Source: Argentina anserina
Taxonomy: Eukaryota > Streptophyta > Magnoliopsida > Rosales > Rosaceae
Direction: 5' to 3'
DNA: 64,000 bases
Assembly: GCF_933775445.1 (NCBI RefSeq)
Contig: NC_065876.1
Coordinates: 4,898,001-4,962,000 of the forward strand
Part shown: positions 23,281-34,672 of the stretch, one piece after another
Numbering within the stretch: position 1 is the first letter of the stretch
Layout: the number at the start of each line of letters is the position of its first letter
Notes under the pieces: generated by a model
What the model was told of the DNA's origin: nothing
The model's input: only the letters and a program-made list of their open reading frames with translations
Database searches by the model: none
Program-made: the position numbers and the translations under genes

Positions 23281-24124
23281 TAGGGCTCGTCAACGGGCCG
23301 GTCTCGGCCCGGGACTTAATACATTTAAATAAGTGACGGACCGAGCCTCGCGGGCTTGTATTATAAAAAATAATACTCTAATTTAAGGGTTTGAAACAAT
23401 AAAAGAATTATTAAAAAACATTCTAAAAAAAAGTCACAAATAATTCTAGTTTCGAAATATTGTCGATCGACAGTAATAGATGTGATATATATATATATAT
23501 ATTGAGAGACCCTATAAAAATTTCATCTGTTTTGAACATGGTTTGACCGTCCGTACCTACGGTCAACTAAAAAAGAGGCGTTTTAACATAATAAAACCCC
23601 ATTGACCGAGGCTTTACCAAATGGGTTTCGTCGTTGCGACCACGCACGATCGGTGATAATTAGGTGATTTCAAATATGTAAACAGCTTTCCGCATTCGCA
23701 TCTTGGTAATGGGTCCCACCTTAGGGCATATTAGTGTTATTTTTGGTTTACCGAAAATTTTGACGGTCAAACGAGGTCCGAATTGGATGAAATTTTAAAA
23801 TGGTCACTAGATATATATATCAATCACATCGAATGGTGTCGATCGATTCTTAGAAGTTTTCTTCATATAGTCGCTTCATAATGCGATAGTTTTATTATAA
23901 ACATAATAAATATGTGTGTATAATATTTTATTATTTGACGGGTTTTTACTGGCTGGGTCTTGCAGGCTTTTGCGGGCCGGGCCCACAGACCGGGTCGGGT
24001 TTCACACCGCTAATCTAAGCCCGGCCCTCTACCCACGGAAGCGGGCTTTCTCACAGGCTGTGCCGGGTAAAATCTCATCGGGCTTGCGGGCTTTTCAGAT
24101 TCGCGGGCTAAATGATGAGGCCTA
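23281..24124. mobile_element. hAT non-autonomous element with one internal module
   Basis: GTTTGAGT occurs perfectly at 23273-23280 and 24125-24132, an 8-bp hAT-type target duplication. The ends TAGGGCTCGTCAACGGG and, as reverse complement, TAGGCCTCATCATTTAGCCC are imperfect inverted repeats rich in GGGC/GCCC subterminal motifs. The interior holds one copy, in inverse orientation, of a roughly 500-bp module present four times in the related element at 28061. No transposase is encoded. Confidence 0.87.
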
Positions 24125-24132
24125 GTTTGAGT

Positions 24133-24701
24133 TTTGACTTAAGACCCCTTGTCTGCTACACGAGAACATCAAAGGGGTATGTAATGAATATTCATGCCTT
24201 TGTTTTTATATAAAATCATAGTAGATTCCATAAAAAAATGCCATTAGCTATAGAGATTAGAGAATGCATATCAACTTTTATGACTCAAATATTTTCAATC
24301 AAAATTTATGTAAGTTGAAATTGGTTTTGGGGTTTTAAGTTATATGTTCCAACGTTTCAATTTGGACATTATCTGGTTGGATGGTTGGGATAAAAGAAAC
24401 ACACATAAAGAAGTTAAAAACTTTACTCAAACTTTATGAGTTTATGTTATGATGACACTATTGTTGGCATCAACCAACTTATTTAGCGTCTCATCTATTT
24501 TAACAAACTGGCGTGTTTGGATTTAGAAGTTCATAACTAAACAAGCGATAACAACTTTCAATTCATTTCATTACGATTTTGTTAATGCCTTACTAATCCT
24601 TGAATCCTCGAGAATCAAGGGTCGTCTAAAACATTAACGAATCCATCTACTAGGGAAAAGTGCAAAGTAATTTGTGAAAAAATCTAATTAGAGAGAGAAC
24701 A
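24133..24701. other. Intergenic AT-rich stretch
   Basis: No gene, RNA or repeat structure that I can support lies between the hAT and Harbinger elements. Confidence 0.5.
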
Positions 24702-24704
24702 TAA

Positions 24705-25590
24705 GGGGCCGTTCGGTACCGTATTACAAAATGGTTTTATGTTTTTCAAAAACAAAAATGATCAGAATTCGCGTTCGTTTAATAAATTCTAATAACACGA
24801 GGAACGGTATTCCAAAATACGGATTTATAATTATGACTAAAGATTGGAAAATGACTCTGCCATGTTTTCCTTATTTTCAAGATACAGATTGGTATAAAGA
24901 TTTCCTTTTCATGCAAAACTTATGCGGCATCGTTCTTGTGCCTCCCTCAACTGCTAATAAACATGCCATGAGAAATTCAATCTTATGGTGTTCTTAGAGA
25001 ATTGAAGCTCGACCTACTTTTCTCCGGCCATAAATCCTCTGCATGTCCAACCTAAATCACCATTGACGCCAAGACACCATCGCATCCATAAACATAAATC
25101 TTCTCTAGTATTGGTGATTTCTCAAATGATAGTTACATGCACAAATTCAGATTTAATTCACCATAAATATTTGATTCTGAGCATTTGGATAGAATCTAAG
25201 ACATTTCATATTCGAGTCTCTGGGATGGATAGAGGGGCTTGTTGTTCCCAAACTGTGGTCTTCAGTTTAAGGGTCGAACCATCTTGCAACAGTTATTCGG
25301 ATACAAGAGTCATTTTCTTTATGCAATACAGATGATAAACATGATCCAATGAAGTATGCACATGAATGGAGGACTAATGTATCCATTTGTTACGGATATA
25401 TAACTTCAATTGATTTCTAGATAATCACAAACATAGATGAACAACTTCAGTTATTCTGAATATTATTTTTTGAATTTTGTAACCAAACGCATTTTCAAAT
25501 ATGAAAATACAAAATTTAATTGCTCATTTTTTGTTTTGTAAAACAAAATTTGAAAATAGTTTTCTAAAACATTACGTACCGAACAGGCCC
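24705..25590. mobile_element. PIF/Harbinger-type MITE abutting the SAP-gene promoter
   Basis: The ends GGGGCCGTTCGGTACCGTA and, as reverse complement, GGGCCTGTTCGGTACGTAA are imperfect inverted repeats. TAA lies outside both (24702-24704 and 25591-25593), fitting a 3-bp target duplication. It encodes no transposase; frames inside (24731-24997 and 25063-25335) carry no domain. The right end lies about 180 bp from the start codon of the SAP-domain gene. Confidence 0.75.
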
Positions 25591-25667
25591 TAAATTACCT
25601 TGATGGAAAGTTATTTACAAAAACAAAAAGAGAGCGCCAAAATTTATTACAATCTCCCTGATTTCCC

Positions 25668-25677
25668 CATATATATA
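25668..25677 (+). promoter_or_regulatory. Putative TATA box of the SAP-domain gene
   Basis: ATATATATAG lies about 90 bp upstream of the ATG at 25768, in the short gap between the Harbinger MITE and the coding start. Confidence 0.5.
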
Positions 25678-25767
25678 GCGACGCGAAAAACGGAGGCACA
25701 AACCCGCGACACTCCAACACACAAGGGCTTTGTGGACTCCTCAAATCCGTAGGGTTCTTCAACCGCC

Positions 25768-27813
25768 ATGGAGCCCTTCTCTTCTCCGCCGTCCGATTCC
25801 AATCCTACGGCTTCCGGCGCTTCTATTTCCCTCCAAAACCTCCCCTCCCGCGGCCTCTTCTCCGCCCCCGTTCTCTCTCTTAATCCGGTGATCCCTTCTC
25901 TCTTTCTCTTTCCTCCAATTCACTCTTGATTCCAATTTTTTACCCTGTTTTATTCAATTTCATTACTTTTTCGATGTTAGGGTTTAGTGAGCATTTGTGT
26001 ATTTGTTTCTAGGGTTTTTACAGTTGGGTAATTGAGGAGGCTTTGGATTTGTTTTTGTTTGCTCAACTTGGTTTGGATTTGGACTGAATTGTGCAAATTT
26101 CAGTTCTTTGTGACCGATTTGATTAATCTCTATTCTCTGGGTAGTCTGACATAAAGTTTTTACATTTGATTAATTGGGGGTTAATTTGATGAGTTTAGAA
26201 AGTGTTGATTAGTGTTCTTCTGATTTCGATGTATTTGCTATCGGACATGTTTTACAAAGTTACCAGTACTGAACTTTAAGTTACGTATATGCAGATCTGA
26301 TGGTGCATTCTAATATTCTTTCTCTATTAAATTCTTGCTTACATGAATGATATGCTCTTGCAGGGTAGGATGCGTGTTTGTGTTTGTGAGTATGAGACAT
26401 CACTTCCAGGTATCCATTTCCTTATAAGTTTGGCAAAGTTTTATTGTAGTGTTTTGGTGTATACCCTCTCCTTTTAAGATGCTTATATTGGTGTGTTTGT
26501 TTCATTCTGTTTCTTATCAACTCATAATTAGATGCTTGTGAACCCTGGTCCCTGGGTAAGATGTTTTGATTGATGAGTTCAAAGAAGTTGTATGTTCTAA
26601 CTTGTTCATGTTAACAGAGGATGAACATATAAAGACAAATCAACAGAACATATTGATCAGATCGCTTAAGCTTAAGAAACAGAAGGAGAAGGTTGATTCC
26701 AGTTCAAAGGATATGAAGGTTGCAGGGGCAGCTGAGGGCTTAAGAAAGAGGTACCACACTATTCTTTGGGGATGGATCATAAGAAAAATGTATTTGTTGT
26801 TAAATAAAATATTGTTTGATAAGATCATGTTCTTAAACTGTTTTCTGCAAATAAAAAATAATTTACCACTCCTGTCTTCTTATTTGCATATTTTTTTGCT
26901 CACTTGCTATTAGACCTGGCAATGAAGATAGTTTGTTGTCTCATGTATCTGTTGCTTATATCTTTTAGGGTTGCTGAAAGAGGTTTGGATCACCGGGCGC
27001 CAGCTAAGAAAGCCACTATGCAACCTCGATTAGGTTGGCTTCTATAGTCTTATTACTGCTTAAATCTTTTTTCTGATATAACTCATCATTTCTTTTCTTT
27101 TACACAAGACATCACTCAACATCTTCTGCCCTTTGTTTGGTAGATAGACATATTATCTATGGTGAGTCCTTGATCTCTGTGGCTAAGAGTTTATCCTCTA
27201 TGGCTCTATCACATGTTTTAAAATTTGTAATGATGGATTTATAGCAATTTTATTGTTGTTAGATGGTGCAACTATTTTTATATGATCAATTGAATGGCAT
27301 TCTCAAGATTTTAGGTGGTAAATAGTCATCAGTGCTTATTGTAGAGCAGCCAATTCTTTGTAAATGTAGTTCTTTTATAGTTTGGACTACACTGCATTTG
27401 TTCCACAATCTTACTACTTGTCAAACTATTTTTAGGAGTTTCACAAACTCAATAATTTGTTTTTTTTTATAATTTTAGTTTGTTTGATTGAACTTACAGA
27501 GGAATCCAGCAGTCAAGCAGCTAATAGGGACTTTCAGGGATTAACTGTAGAGAGGCTCCGTGCCCTTCTGAAGGCCAAAGGTCTTTCTGTAAAGGGAAAG
27601 AAGGCAAGTATTAATGTGAATCCATTATGGAATTGTAAAGTACATAGCTATGAATTAAATAGTCTATGGACCATTAGCAGATATGAATTTGTGAAGTATT
27701 TATTTTATTGTATTTGGGCTTCTTGTTGCATTGAATCGGCATCTTACATTCTTAATCAATCAAATTACATGCAGGACGAATTGATTGCAAGGCTGAGAAG
27801 TTCAAGTGGTTGA
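25768..27813 (+). CDS. Small SAP-domain protein with a possible DDA1-like N-terminal motif
   Basis: Six exons: 25768-25887, 26364-26409, 26618-26750, 26969-27033, 27500-27603 and 27775-27813, coding 128 residues. The last intron has a GC donor (AAG|GCAAGT at 27604) with a normal AG acceptor; the others are GT-AG. The C-terminus (about 93-124, FQGLTVERLRALLKAKGLSV then DELIARL) matches the SAP helix-turn-helix, which binds scaffold/AT-rich DNA or RNA. Residues about 55-70 (EDEHIKTNQQNILIRSLKLK) resemble the DDA1 motif that docks DDA1 on DDB1-CUL4 ubiquitin ligases; that link is my inference. The middle is Lys/Ser-rich (RKRVAERGLDHRAPAKK), probably a nuclear signal. The ATG at 25768 follows a plausible TATA box. 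The gene sits between two inverted hAT relatives. Confidence 0.82.
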
Positions 27814-28060
27814 GCATAGTCAATAGTTCAGATGGGGCAACAGTTCTGCTATGTATCAGTGATGGGGAAGAAAAGTAACTACAGTTCTTTGTTATGTAAA
27901 CTAGGAATGATGTAAGCTGGAATTATAACTAGAAATGGCTATGTGATGGAAAATCGAGGCCTTGGGAGATTATGGCTTCACCTCCTCCCCTTTAAACTTC
28001 GTTTTTGAGCGCCAGTATTGTTGCAAGTTGCAACTTAGTGTAGAAGATCATTTTTATTAC

Positions 28061-30362
28061 TAGGTCTCATTATTTAGCTCGCGGATTTGAAAAGCCCGCG
28101 GAGTCCCGCAAGCTCGATGAGTTTTTACCCTAGCCCGACTAGCGAGAAAGCCCGCCAAAGCCAGTTTCCTTGGGTAGAAGGCCGGGCTTAGTTTAGGTAT
28201 GTGAAATCCGGCTTGGTTCGTGGGTCTGGCCTGTTAAAAGCCCGCAAGGCCCGACCCGCTAAAAGCTTGCCAATAAATAAAATATTATATATGTTAATAA
28301 TAGTTAATATTAGATTTAAATTTTTATATTTCTTTATATTATAATTTTATGCTAGATTTAAAATAAAATTATAGTATTATGAAATAACTATATCAAATAT
28401 ATGATGTAAATTTCTCGAGATTAATCGATATCAGTTGATGTTATCGGTACTAATATTTAGGGACTCTGTTAAAACTTCATCTAATTCGGACCTCTCTCAT
28501 CGTCAAAATTTCCGATAAACTGAAAATACCACGAATATGTCTTAAGGGATGACTCATTACTAGTATGCGAACGTCGAAAGTCGTTTGTATATATGTAATC
28601 ATCTAATTTTTGTCACCGATCGTGCGTAGTCGCACACATGAAACTCATTTAGCAAAGCCCCGATCAATGAAGTTTTAATATGTCAAAATGTTTCTTTTTT
28701 GTTGACCGTAGGTACGGACAGTCACACTATGTCCAAAACGGATGAAATTTTTACGTGGTCCCTAAATATATATACTGATCTCATTTGTTGGTGTCGATCA
28801 ACCGTATTTAGAACCGAAGTTGTCGATCGCCGAAGTGTCCACTAATGTATCATAACTTTTATACTAGGTTTAAAATAAAACTATCGCATTATGAAATCAC
28901 TATATGAAGAAAACTTCTCGGGATTAATCGACACCAGCCAATGTGGTTGGTACTTATATTTAGTGACTGTAAAAATTTCATCCAATTCAGACATCGTTTG
29001 ACCGTCAAAATTTCCGGTAAACTGAAAACACCACTAATATGCCCTAAGGGAGGGCCCATTACAAAGATGCAAACGCCGAAATTCGTTTGCATATATGAAA
29101 TCACATAATTTTTGTTATCTATCGTGCGCGGTCGCATTGAGAAAACTGATTTAGCAAAGCCCCGGTCAATGGGGTTTCAATATGTCAAAACGCATCTTTT
29201 TTTGTTGACCATAGGTACGAACGGTCAAACCATGTCCAAAATAGACGAAAATTTTACGGGGTCCCTAAATATATATACTGATCATATTTGCTGGTATCGA
29301 ACAACCATATTTCGAACTGGAGTTGTTGATCGCCTAAATGTCCACTAATATATCATAACATTTATATTATGTTTATAAAACTATCGCATTATGAAGTGAC
29401 TATATGAAAAAAACTTCTCAAGATCAATCGACAACATCGATGTGATCGGTATATATATTTTAGTGACCATGTAAAAATTTTATTCAATTTGAACCTCGTT
29501 TGACTGTTAGAATTTCCGGTAAACTAAAAACACCACTAATATGTCATAAGGGAAGACCTATTACCAAGATGCGAACATCGAAAAGCCGTTTGCATATCTG
29601 AGATCACATCTGCTGTTGTCGATTGGCCATATTTCGAACTGAAGTTTTCGATCGCCGAAGTGTCCAATAATGTATCATAACCTTTATATTAGGTTTATAA
29701 TAAAACCATTGCATTATGAAGCGACTATACCAAGAAAATTTCTTGGAATCGATCGACACCATTTGATGTGATCAATATATATATTTAGTGACAATTTTAA
29801 AATTTCATCCAATTTGGACCTCGTTTGACCATCGGAATTTCCGGTAAATCAAAAACACCACTAATATGCCCTAAGAGATGACCTATTATCAAGATGCACA
29901 TGCCGAAAGCTGTTTACATATTTGAAATCACATAATTTTTCTCACCAATCGTGCGTGATCGCAATGAGGAAACTCATTTGGCAAAGTCTTGGTCAATGGG
30001 GGTTTATTATGTCAAAACGCATCTTTTTTTTGTTGACCATGGGTACAGACGGTCAAACCATGTTCAAAATTGACGAAATAATTACAGGGTCTCTAAATAT
30101 ATATATCGATCAAATCTATCGGTGTAGATCGACAATATTTTGAAACTATAATATATTTGTGATTTTTTTTAGAATGTTTTCTAATCATTATTTTATTATT
30201 CCAAATACTTAAATAAGAGTATTTTTTTTCCTAATACAAACCCGCAAGGCCCGACCCAGCTCGCAAAAGCCCGCAATGCCCGCTTTAGGTGGGCGAGCTT
30301 GGATCTTCATATTTGTGAAAATATCTGGCCCGACCCGGCCAGTCACTTATTTAAATTTACTA
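28061..30362. mobile_element. hAT element with four tandem internal modules, right end truncated
   Basis: The left end TAGGTCTCATTATTTAGC matches the right end (reverse complement) of the element at 23281, followed by the same GCCCGC-rich subterminal region. The interior is four head-to-tail modules starting at TTATGAA and ending in ACTATCGCA or a close variant: about 28378-28889, 28890-29388, 29389-29711 (with an internal deletion) and 29712-30150. The other subterminal region (CCCGCAAGGCCCGACCC, then CAGTCACTTATTTAAAT at about 30342) is present, but the terminal 40 bp or so are missing, so no right target duplication is visible. Orientation is opposite to 23281. The reading frames at 28889-30143 are by-products of the repeat and are not genes. 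Confidence 0.82.
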
Positions 30363-30784
30363 AACTCTTGCGTTTGGTACAGTTGTATGGTTTTATTTTT
30401 GGGGGTAATTAAATTCACACCCAATTTTAAAGACACTTTTTAAATAAAACTCACTGAATTTACTTTTTCAATACACTTAAATTGTGCCGACTATAATACA
30501 TTTTATGTCTTAATTTTTGTAATATTTACAAATTGCCACTATTTAATTATAACATTAACATTATAAATATGCTTAATTAATGTAATGTCATAAATATTTT
30601 AATTATTGGTTTCTTATATTGTTAATTATTTTGTTGTTTTCAATTTAATTATTATGGCTAGAATCATGCATTGTTTCTATAAATTTATAACAACAAATTT
30701 AGGTAAGTGAAAGAGAATTCATTATCTATACATAATATGTAATAATATATATAATATGTAATAGTATATGTATATATATATATA
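30363..30784. other. AT-rich spacer with a (TA)n tract at its right end
   Basis: No gene. The last 50 bp or so (30735-30784) are TA-rich simple sequence into which the next MITE is inserted. Confidence 0.5.
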
Positions 30785-31199
30785 CAATCTCTATCGAGAG
30801 TGAAGTTTCACTTTGAAATTTCAGAGTTTGAAATTTCAGAGTGAAGTTCCAATTTTTGCACACTTTTCGGTCAAATTTTTTCACCATAAGCGGTTCAATA
30901 TTTAGGTATGCTATTCAGGATCATCTCTACAAAATTTCATCTAATTTGGACATCGTTAAGGTATTGAAATTAGATTAAATCAATGAATGAATTAAAACTG
31001 TTCAACGTGAACCGTTCGTGTAAATATCAATTTTGAAAGCTCAAACCATTGTCAAATTGGATGAAACTTTGTAGAGATGATCTTGAATAACATACCTAAA
31101 TATTGAATCACTTATGGTGAAAAAATTTGACCGAAAAGTGTATCAAAATTGGAACTTCACTCTGTAATTTCAGAGTGAAGCTTCACTCTGGATAAGGAC
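30785..31199. mobile_element. Long-TIR MITE in a (TA)n microsatellite, copy 1
   Basis: The left arm (CAATCTCTATCGAGAGTGAAG through GTTCCAATTTTTGCACACTTTTCGGTCAAATT) is matched by its inverted complement in the right arm (TTTGACCGAAAAGTGT to CAGAGTGAAGCTTCACTC), so most of the 415 bp can fold back. TA repeats border both ends. Same family and orientation as 33847-34247. It has no coding capacity. Insertion into (TA)n resembles the rice Micron family, but sequence homology to Micron is not established. Confidence 0.75.
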
Positions 31200-33811
31200 T
31201 ATATATATATATATATAAATATAACTCTAGTTGTGTAAGTATCAAGTAACTTGAGTTTGATATAGTTACTTATATATTAGACTCTTATTTTTATTATATC
31301 TATTAACTAGGTTTTATTCTAAATTATACCTATGATTGTGGTATAGATATATACTATTGTGATCATTTTCTTTAGGTTGAACATTAAGTTACTCAAGTCT
31401 TGAGTACTTAGTTATATGTAGATTATGTAATTTTGAGAGTAAAAAGTTATCTCCATCAAGTTTAGACATGAAATAATAACATATCTATCATATAGAGAAT
31501 AAATTGACAAAGAACAAAATTGTGTACCTTGTAGTGCACAGAGACATCAATGTCACAATTCTTCATCTGCTTCAATCTTCTTCTTTTGTTTCATATATTT
31601 CTTCAATCAGCTCATACTATGGATCTAAGGCAAGAAGTATAACATAATATACTTATTGAAGATTCTAATCAAAGTCTCTTTTCATCTTTTGAAAGAAATG
31701 AAACTTTTGCTCATAAATATCTAGCTATATGGGGATGAGTCTCCAAGCTAGGCTGGGTTCCAAGTCCCTTTCAAAAAAATATATAGTTATCTACCAATGT
31801 ATTACAAATGGAATACTTCTATATAAAGTATCTATACAATCAAGTGAGTATCAAAAATATAAAATAAGCTAGGAAATTAAGAATGTAATATTAATGATAT
31901 ATAAAGTTAAATTCAACTAAATTTTAGCTTACTATTTGAAATTTAAATTGATGTTAATTTTGAGAAACATACCATATCTTTTATCAAATCTGAAAAGCAA
32001 TTTAGTGACACGACAAATAGAAAATATTATTAATTATAGACATACACTAAATATGGTAAGTTTGTTTATGTGAAATGGGTGTAAAATGAAATAAAAATGT
32101 GCATGGATTTATTTTAGAAGAGACTTAGCGTCATTGGGTTTATATCTAAATTTCTCTTATTTTTGTGCTACGTGAGCTCCCAAAATCTTAGACTAGTCTT
32201 TGTCTACTCCCTCAAGCACAAATTGTGTTAGATTTGCACTCTTAGCTTGATGGCTTAATGCAATGAAGCCCTAGATAGAGAGAATTGAATCATCACTTTC
32301 ATAAGATATAAGGTGGTCCAACCAGAGATCCTCATATAAACAAGGACGTACAGCAGCTATACACAAGCATTTCTAATTTATCAACATCACGTTTATCGCA
32401 TGCGCAGAAACTCTTGAAGATGCTCATGTTTATTTTTTGTGGATATTTACATATTACACCCCAGTAGCTTTATACGTTAAAGTCTTCAGTTCATTCTTAC
32501 ACACTAACTTTGAAATCGATTACTTCCCCCAAAAACTTGTGAATGACGTTTGTCGTATGTGGCTAAACAAATCGATATTTTAGGAAGTCCTTGGAAGTAG
32601 AAGGATTTGGTTGGGATAAGACGATAAGTCTTTGTTTATCCCATGTCGAGGCATGCCATTGGGAACGGAGGACGGCGCTGTACTCTTGGACTGGATGGTA
32701 GCTTCATAATTTGGTCACATTTTTGTAGTTGTATATAGAGATCGACATGAGATATTAACGCCTGAGGAGGAGGACAAAGATGTCGGTATCTTCTCAAGCA
32801 ACCAGCCAAATGAATCGATCGAACAAGCTTCTGACTTCTGAGGCCGAAGCTACAGCTACGCTTACTTTTCCACTGAGCAAGCTGTCTCGCTTTCTATTCT
32901 CGGCCACATAAAAGCCCAGTGGAAAACGCCCAATTCCTTTTTTAGAACTATCTTCATCAGCATTGATCATGCCTAGTGTATTTTACGTAGACGTATTCCA
33001 ATTCTACAGTGTTTCCTTGTTTGTTTCCGAGTCTTCAGCTGTCGAGACTCGAGTGTGTTTTTGATGCTCCATCGATGCATGTCGATCGGCATGTTACGTT
33101 ACTGATCTTAATGATGATGCATAACCTTACCTATCAATATACACGTGTTATGCGTGCGACATATATATTTAAAAAATAGTGTTAATTTGTCATAATATAA
33201 CGTTAAAATCAGCGCCGCAATCATATATGATAGGTCAAGTTACATCGTCACATAAATTATTAAAATTATATAAAAATGTCATTTTAAATGAAAATACAAT
33301 CATATCCTTGTTAATTCAACGGTTCTAAATTATTATAAATTTTTCTTTTTCTTTTTATCATTTCTTCTTTTTCATCACAATAATATTTCTAAAATACAAT
33401 TTTTAAAAATTAAAATTTACGAAAATATGCTTGAAATATGTGTGTGTACGTGCAAAATATGTATAAATAGACAAAATATATTTATTTTTAAATTTTAGAC
33501 GATGTAAGATAACTACAACATTTATATCTAGATTAAATTTTTGGTAAAATTCTTTTGGTTTTGTGAAAAGGAATATTCTTTTGTTAGGATATAATTGATT
33601 TAATGAGATATATAAGGTAACAAATGTTATTTTTTCTAGAGTATACATATCTTAATTAATACTATATTTAATACAATTATGTCCATGGTAATATTTCTAG
33701 TGACAAATATGTCAAGATTCATGACTTTCTTATTTAATTAATTTACATTTATGATTAATTAATGAATATAATTAATTAATAAAATTATCATATAGGCACT
33801 CCACACAAGCA

Positions 33812-33846
<35 letters not shown>
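31200..33846. other. AT-rich intergenic region without supported genes
   Basis: Bases 31200-33780 contain no convincing exon chain, RNA gene or transposase. A short open stretch at 32781-32840 (20 codons) is isolated. A (TA)n tract at 33812-33846 borders the next MITE. Confidence 0.45.
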
Positions 33847-33849
<3 letters not shown>

Positions 33850-34247
33850 TCCATATCCAGAGTAAAGGTTCACTCTGAAGTTTCAGAGTGAAGTTCCAAT
33901 TTTGGCACACTTTTCGGTCAAATTTATTCAATATAAGCGATTCAATATTTAGGTATGCTATTCAAGATCATCTCTACAAAATTTCATCTAATTCGGACAT
34001 CGTTAAGGTATTGAAATTAGATTAATCAATGAATGAATTAAAACTGTTCAACGTGAACCGTTCGTGTAAATCTCAATTTTGAAAGCTCAAATCATTATCA
34101 AATTGGATGAAATTTTATAGATATGATCTTGAATAGCATATCTAAATATTGAATCGCTTATGGTGAAAAAATTTGACCGAAAAGTGTGCCAAAATTGGAA
34201 CTTCACTATGAAATTTCAGAGTGAAGCTTCACTCTTGATAGAGACTG
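33847..34247. mobile_element. Long-TIR MITE in a (TA)n microsatellite, copy 2
   Basis: Starts CAGTCCATATCCAGAGTAAAG and ends, as reverse complement, CAGTCTCTATCAAGAGTGAAG. The roughly 160-bp arms are inverted repeats of each other. A tract of (AT)n lies on the left and TATATATGTATATATA on the right. The middle (GTTCAACGTGAACCGTTCGTG) is shared almost exactly with the copy at 30785. A reading frame at 34160-34351 runs across the right end and is not meaningful. Confidence 0.8.
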
Positions 34248-34530
34248 TATATATGTATATATATATATATATCTCACCCGCGCGCACACATACACTATAT
34301 TTCCAGCTTGTATATATCATATTTTTTTATTACATTTTGAAAGCATTTTAAAAAAAATAAATTATATAAAAAAAACTATAATATTTTTTTAATAATCTAG
34401 AGCCGTTAGATTAACAAGGATAAACTGATATTTTCATTCAAAAATAACATTTTGTGATTATTGTAATTGTTGACATGATAAGATGATGTGGCGTGCCACA
34501 TGGGATTGTGGCGTCAGATCTAGCACCATA

Positions 34531-34672
34531 TTATGACGCTAAAACATTTTCATATTTAAAATGAATATATTAAGTTTTCTTCTATCATATTTACGCTTCA
34601 ATATGGCGCTAAAATATTTTCCATATTTAAAGTGAATATATTAAGTTTTCTTCTGTCATATGTACGCTTTGA
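34531..34672. repeat. Two-copy tandem duplication of about 71 bp
   Basis: Units 34531-34600 and 34601-34672 share GCGCTAAAA(C/T)ATTTT-type starts, CATATTTAAA(A/G)TGAATATATT and AAGTTTTCTTCT(A/G)TCATAT with few mismatches. Noncoding. Confidence 0.75.

Noticed and set aside
24731..25335. Frames inside the Harbinger-type MITE as a transposase
   Set aside because: No DDE or Myb-like motif; terminal repeats explain the region.
28889..30143. Recurring short frames (MRPRTIDNK, SIVRGRIEKT and similar) as a small gene family
   Set aside because: They repeat because the hAT module repeats; frames change strand and carry no conserved product.
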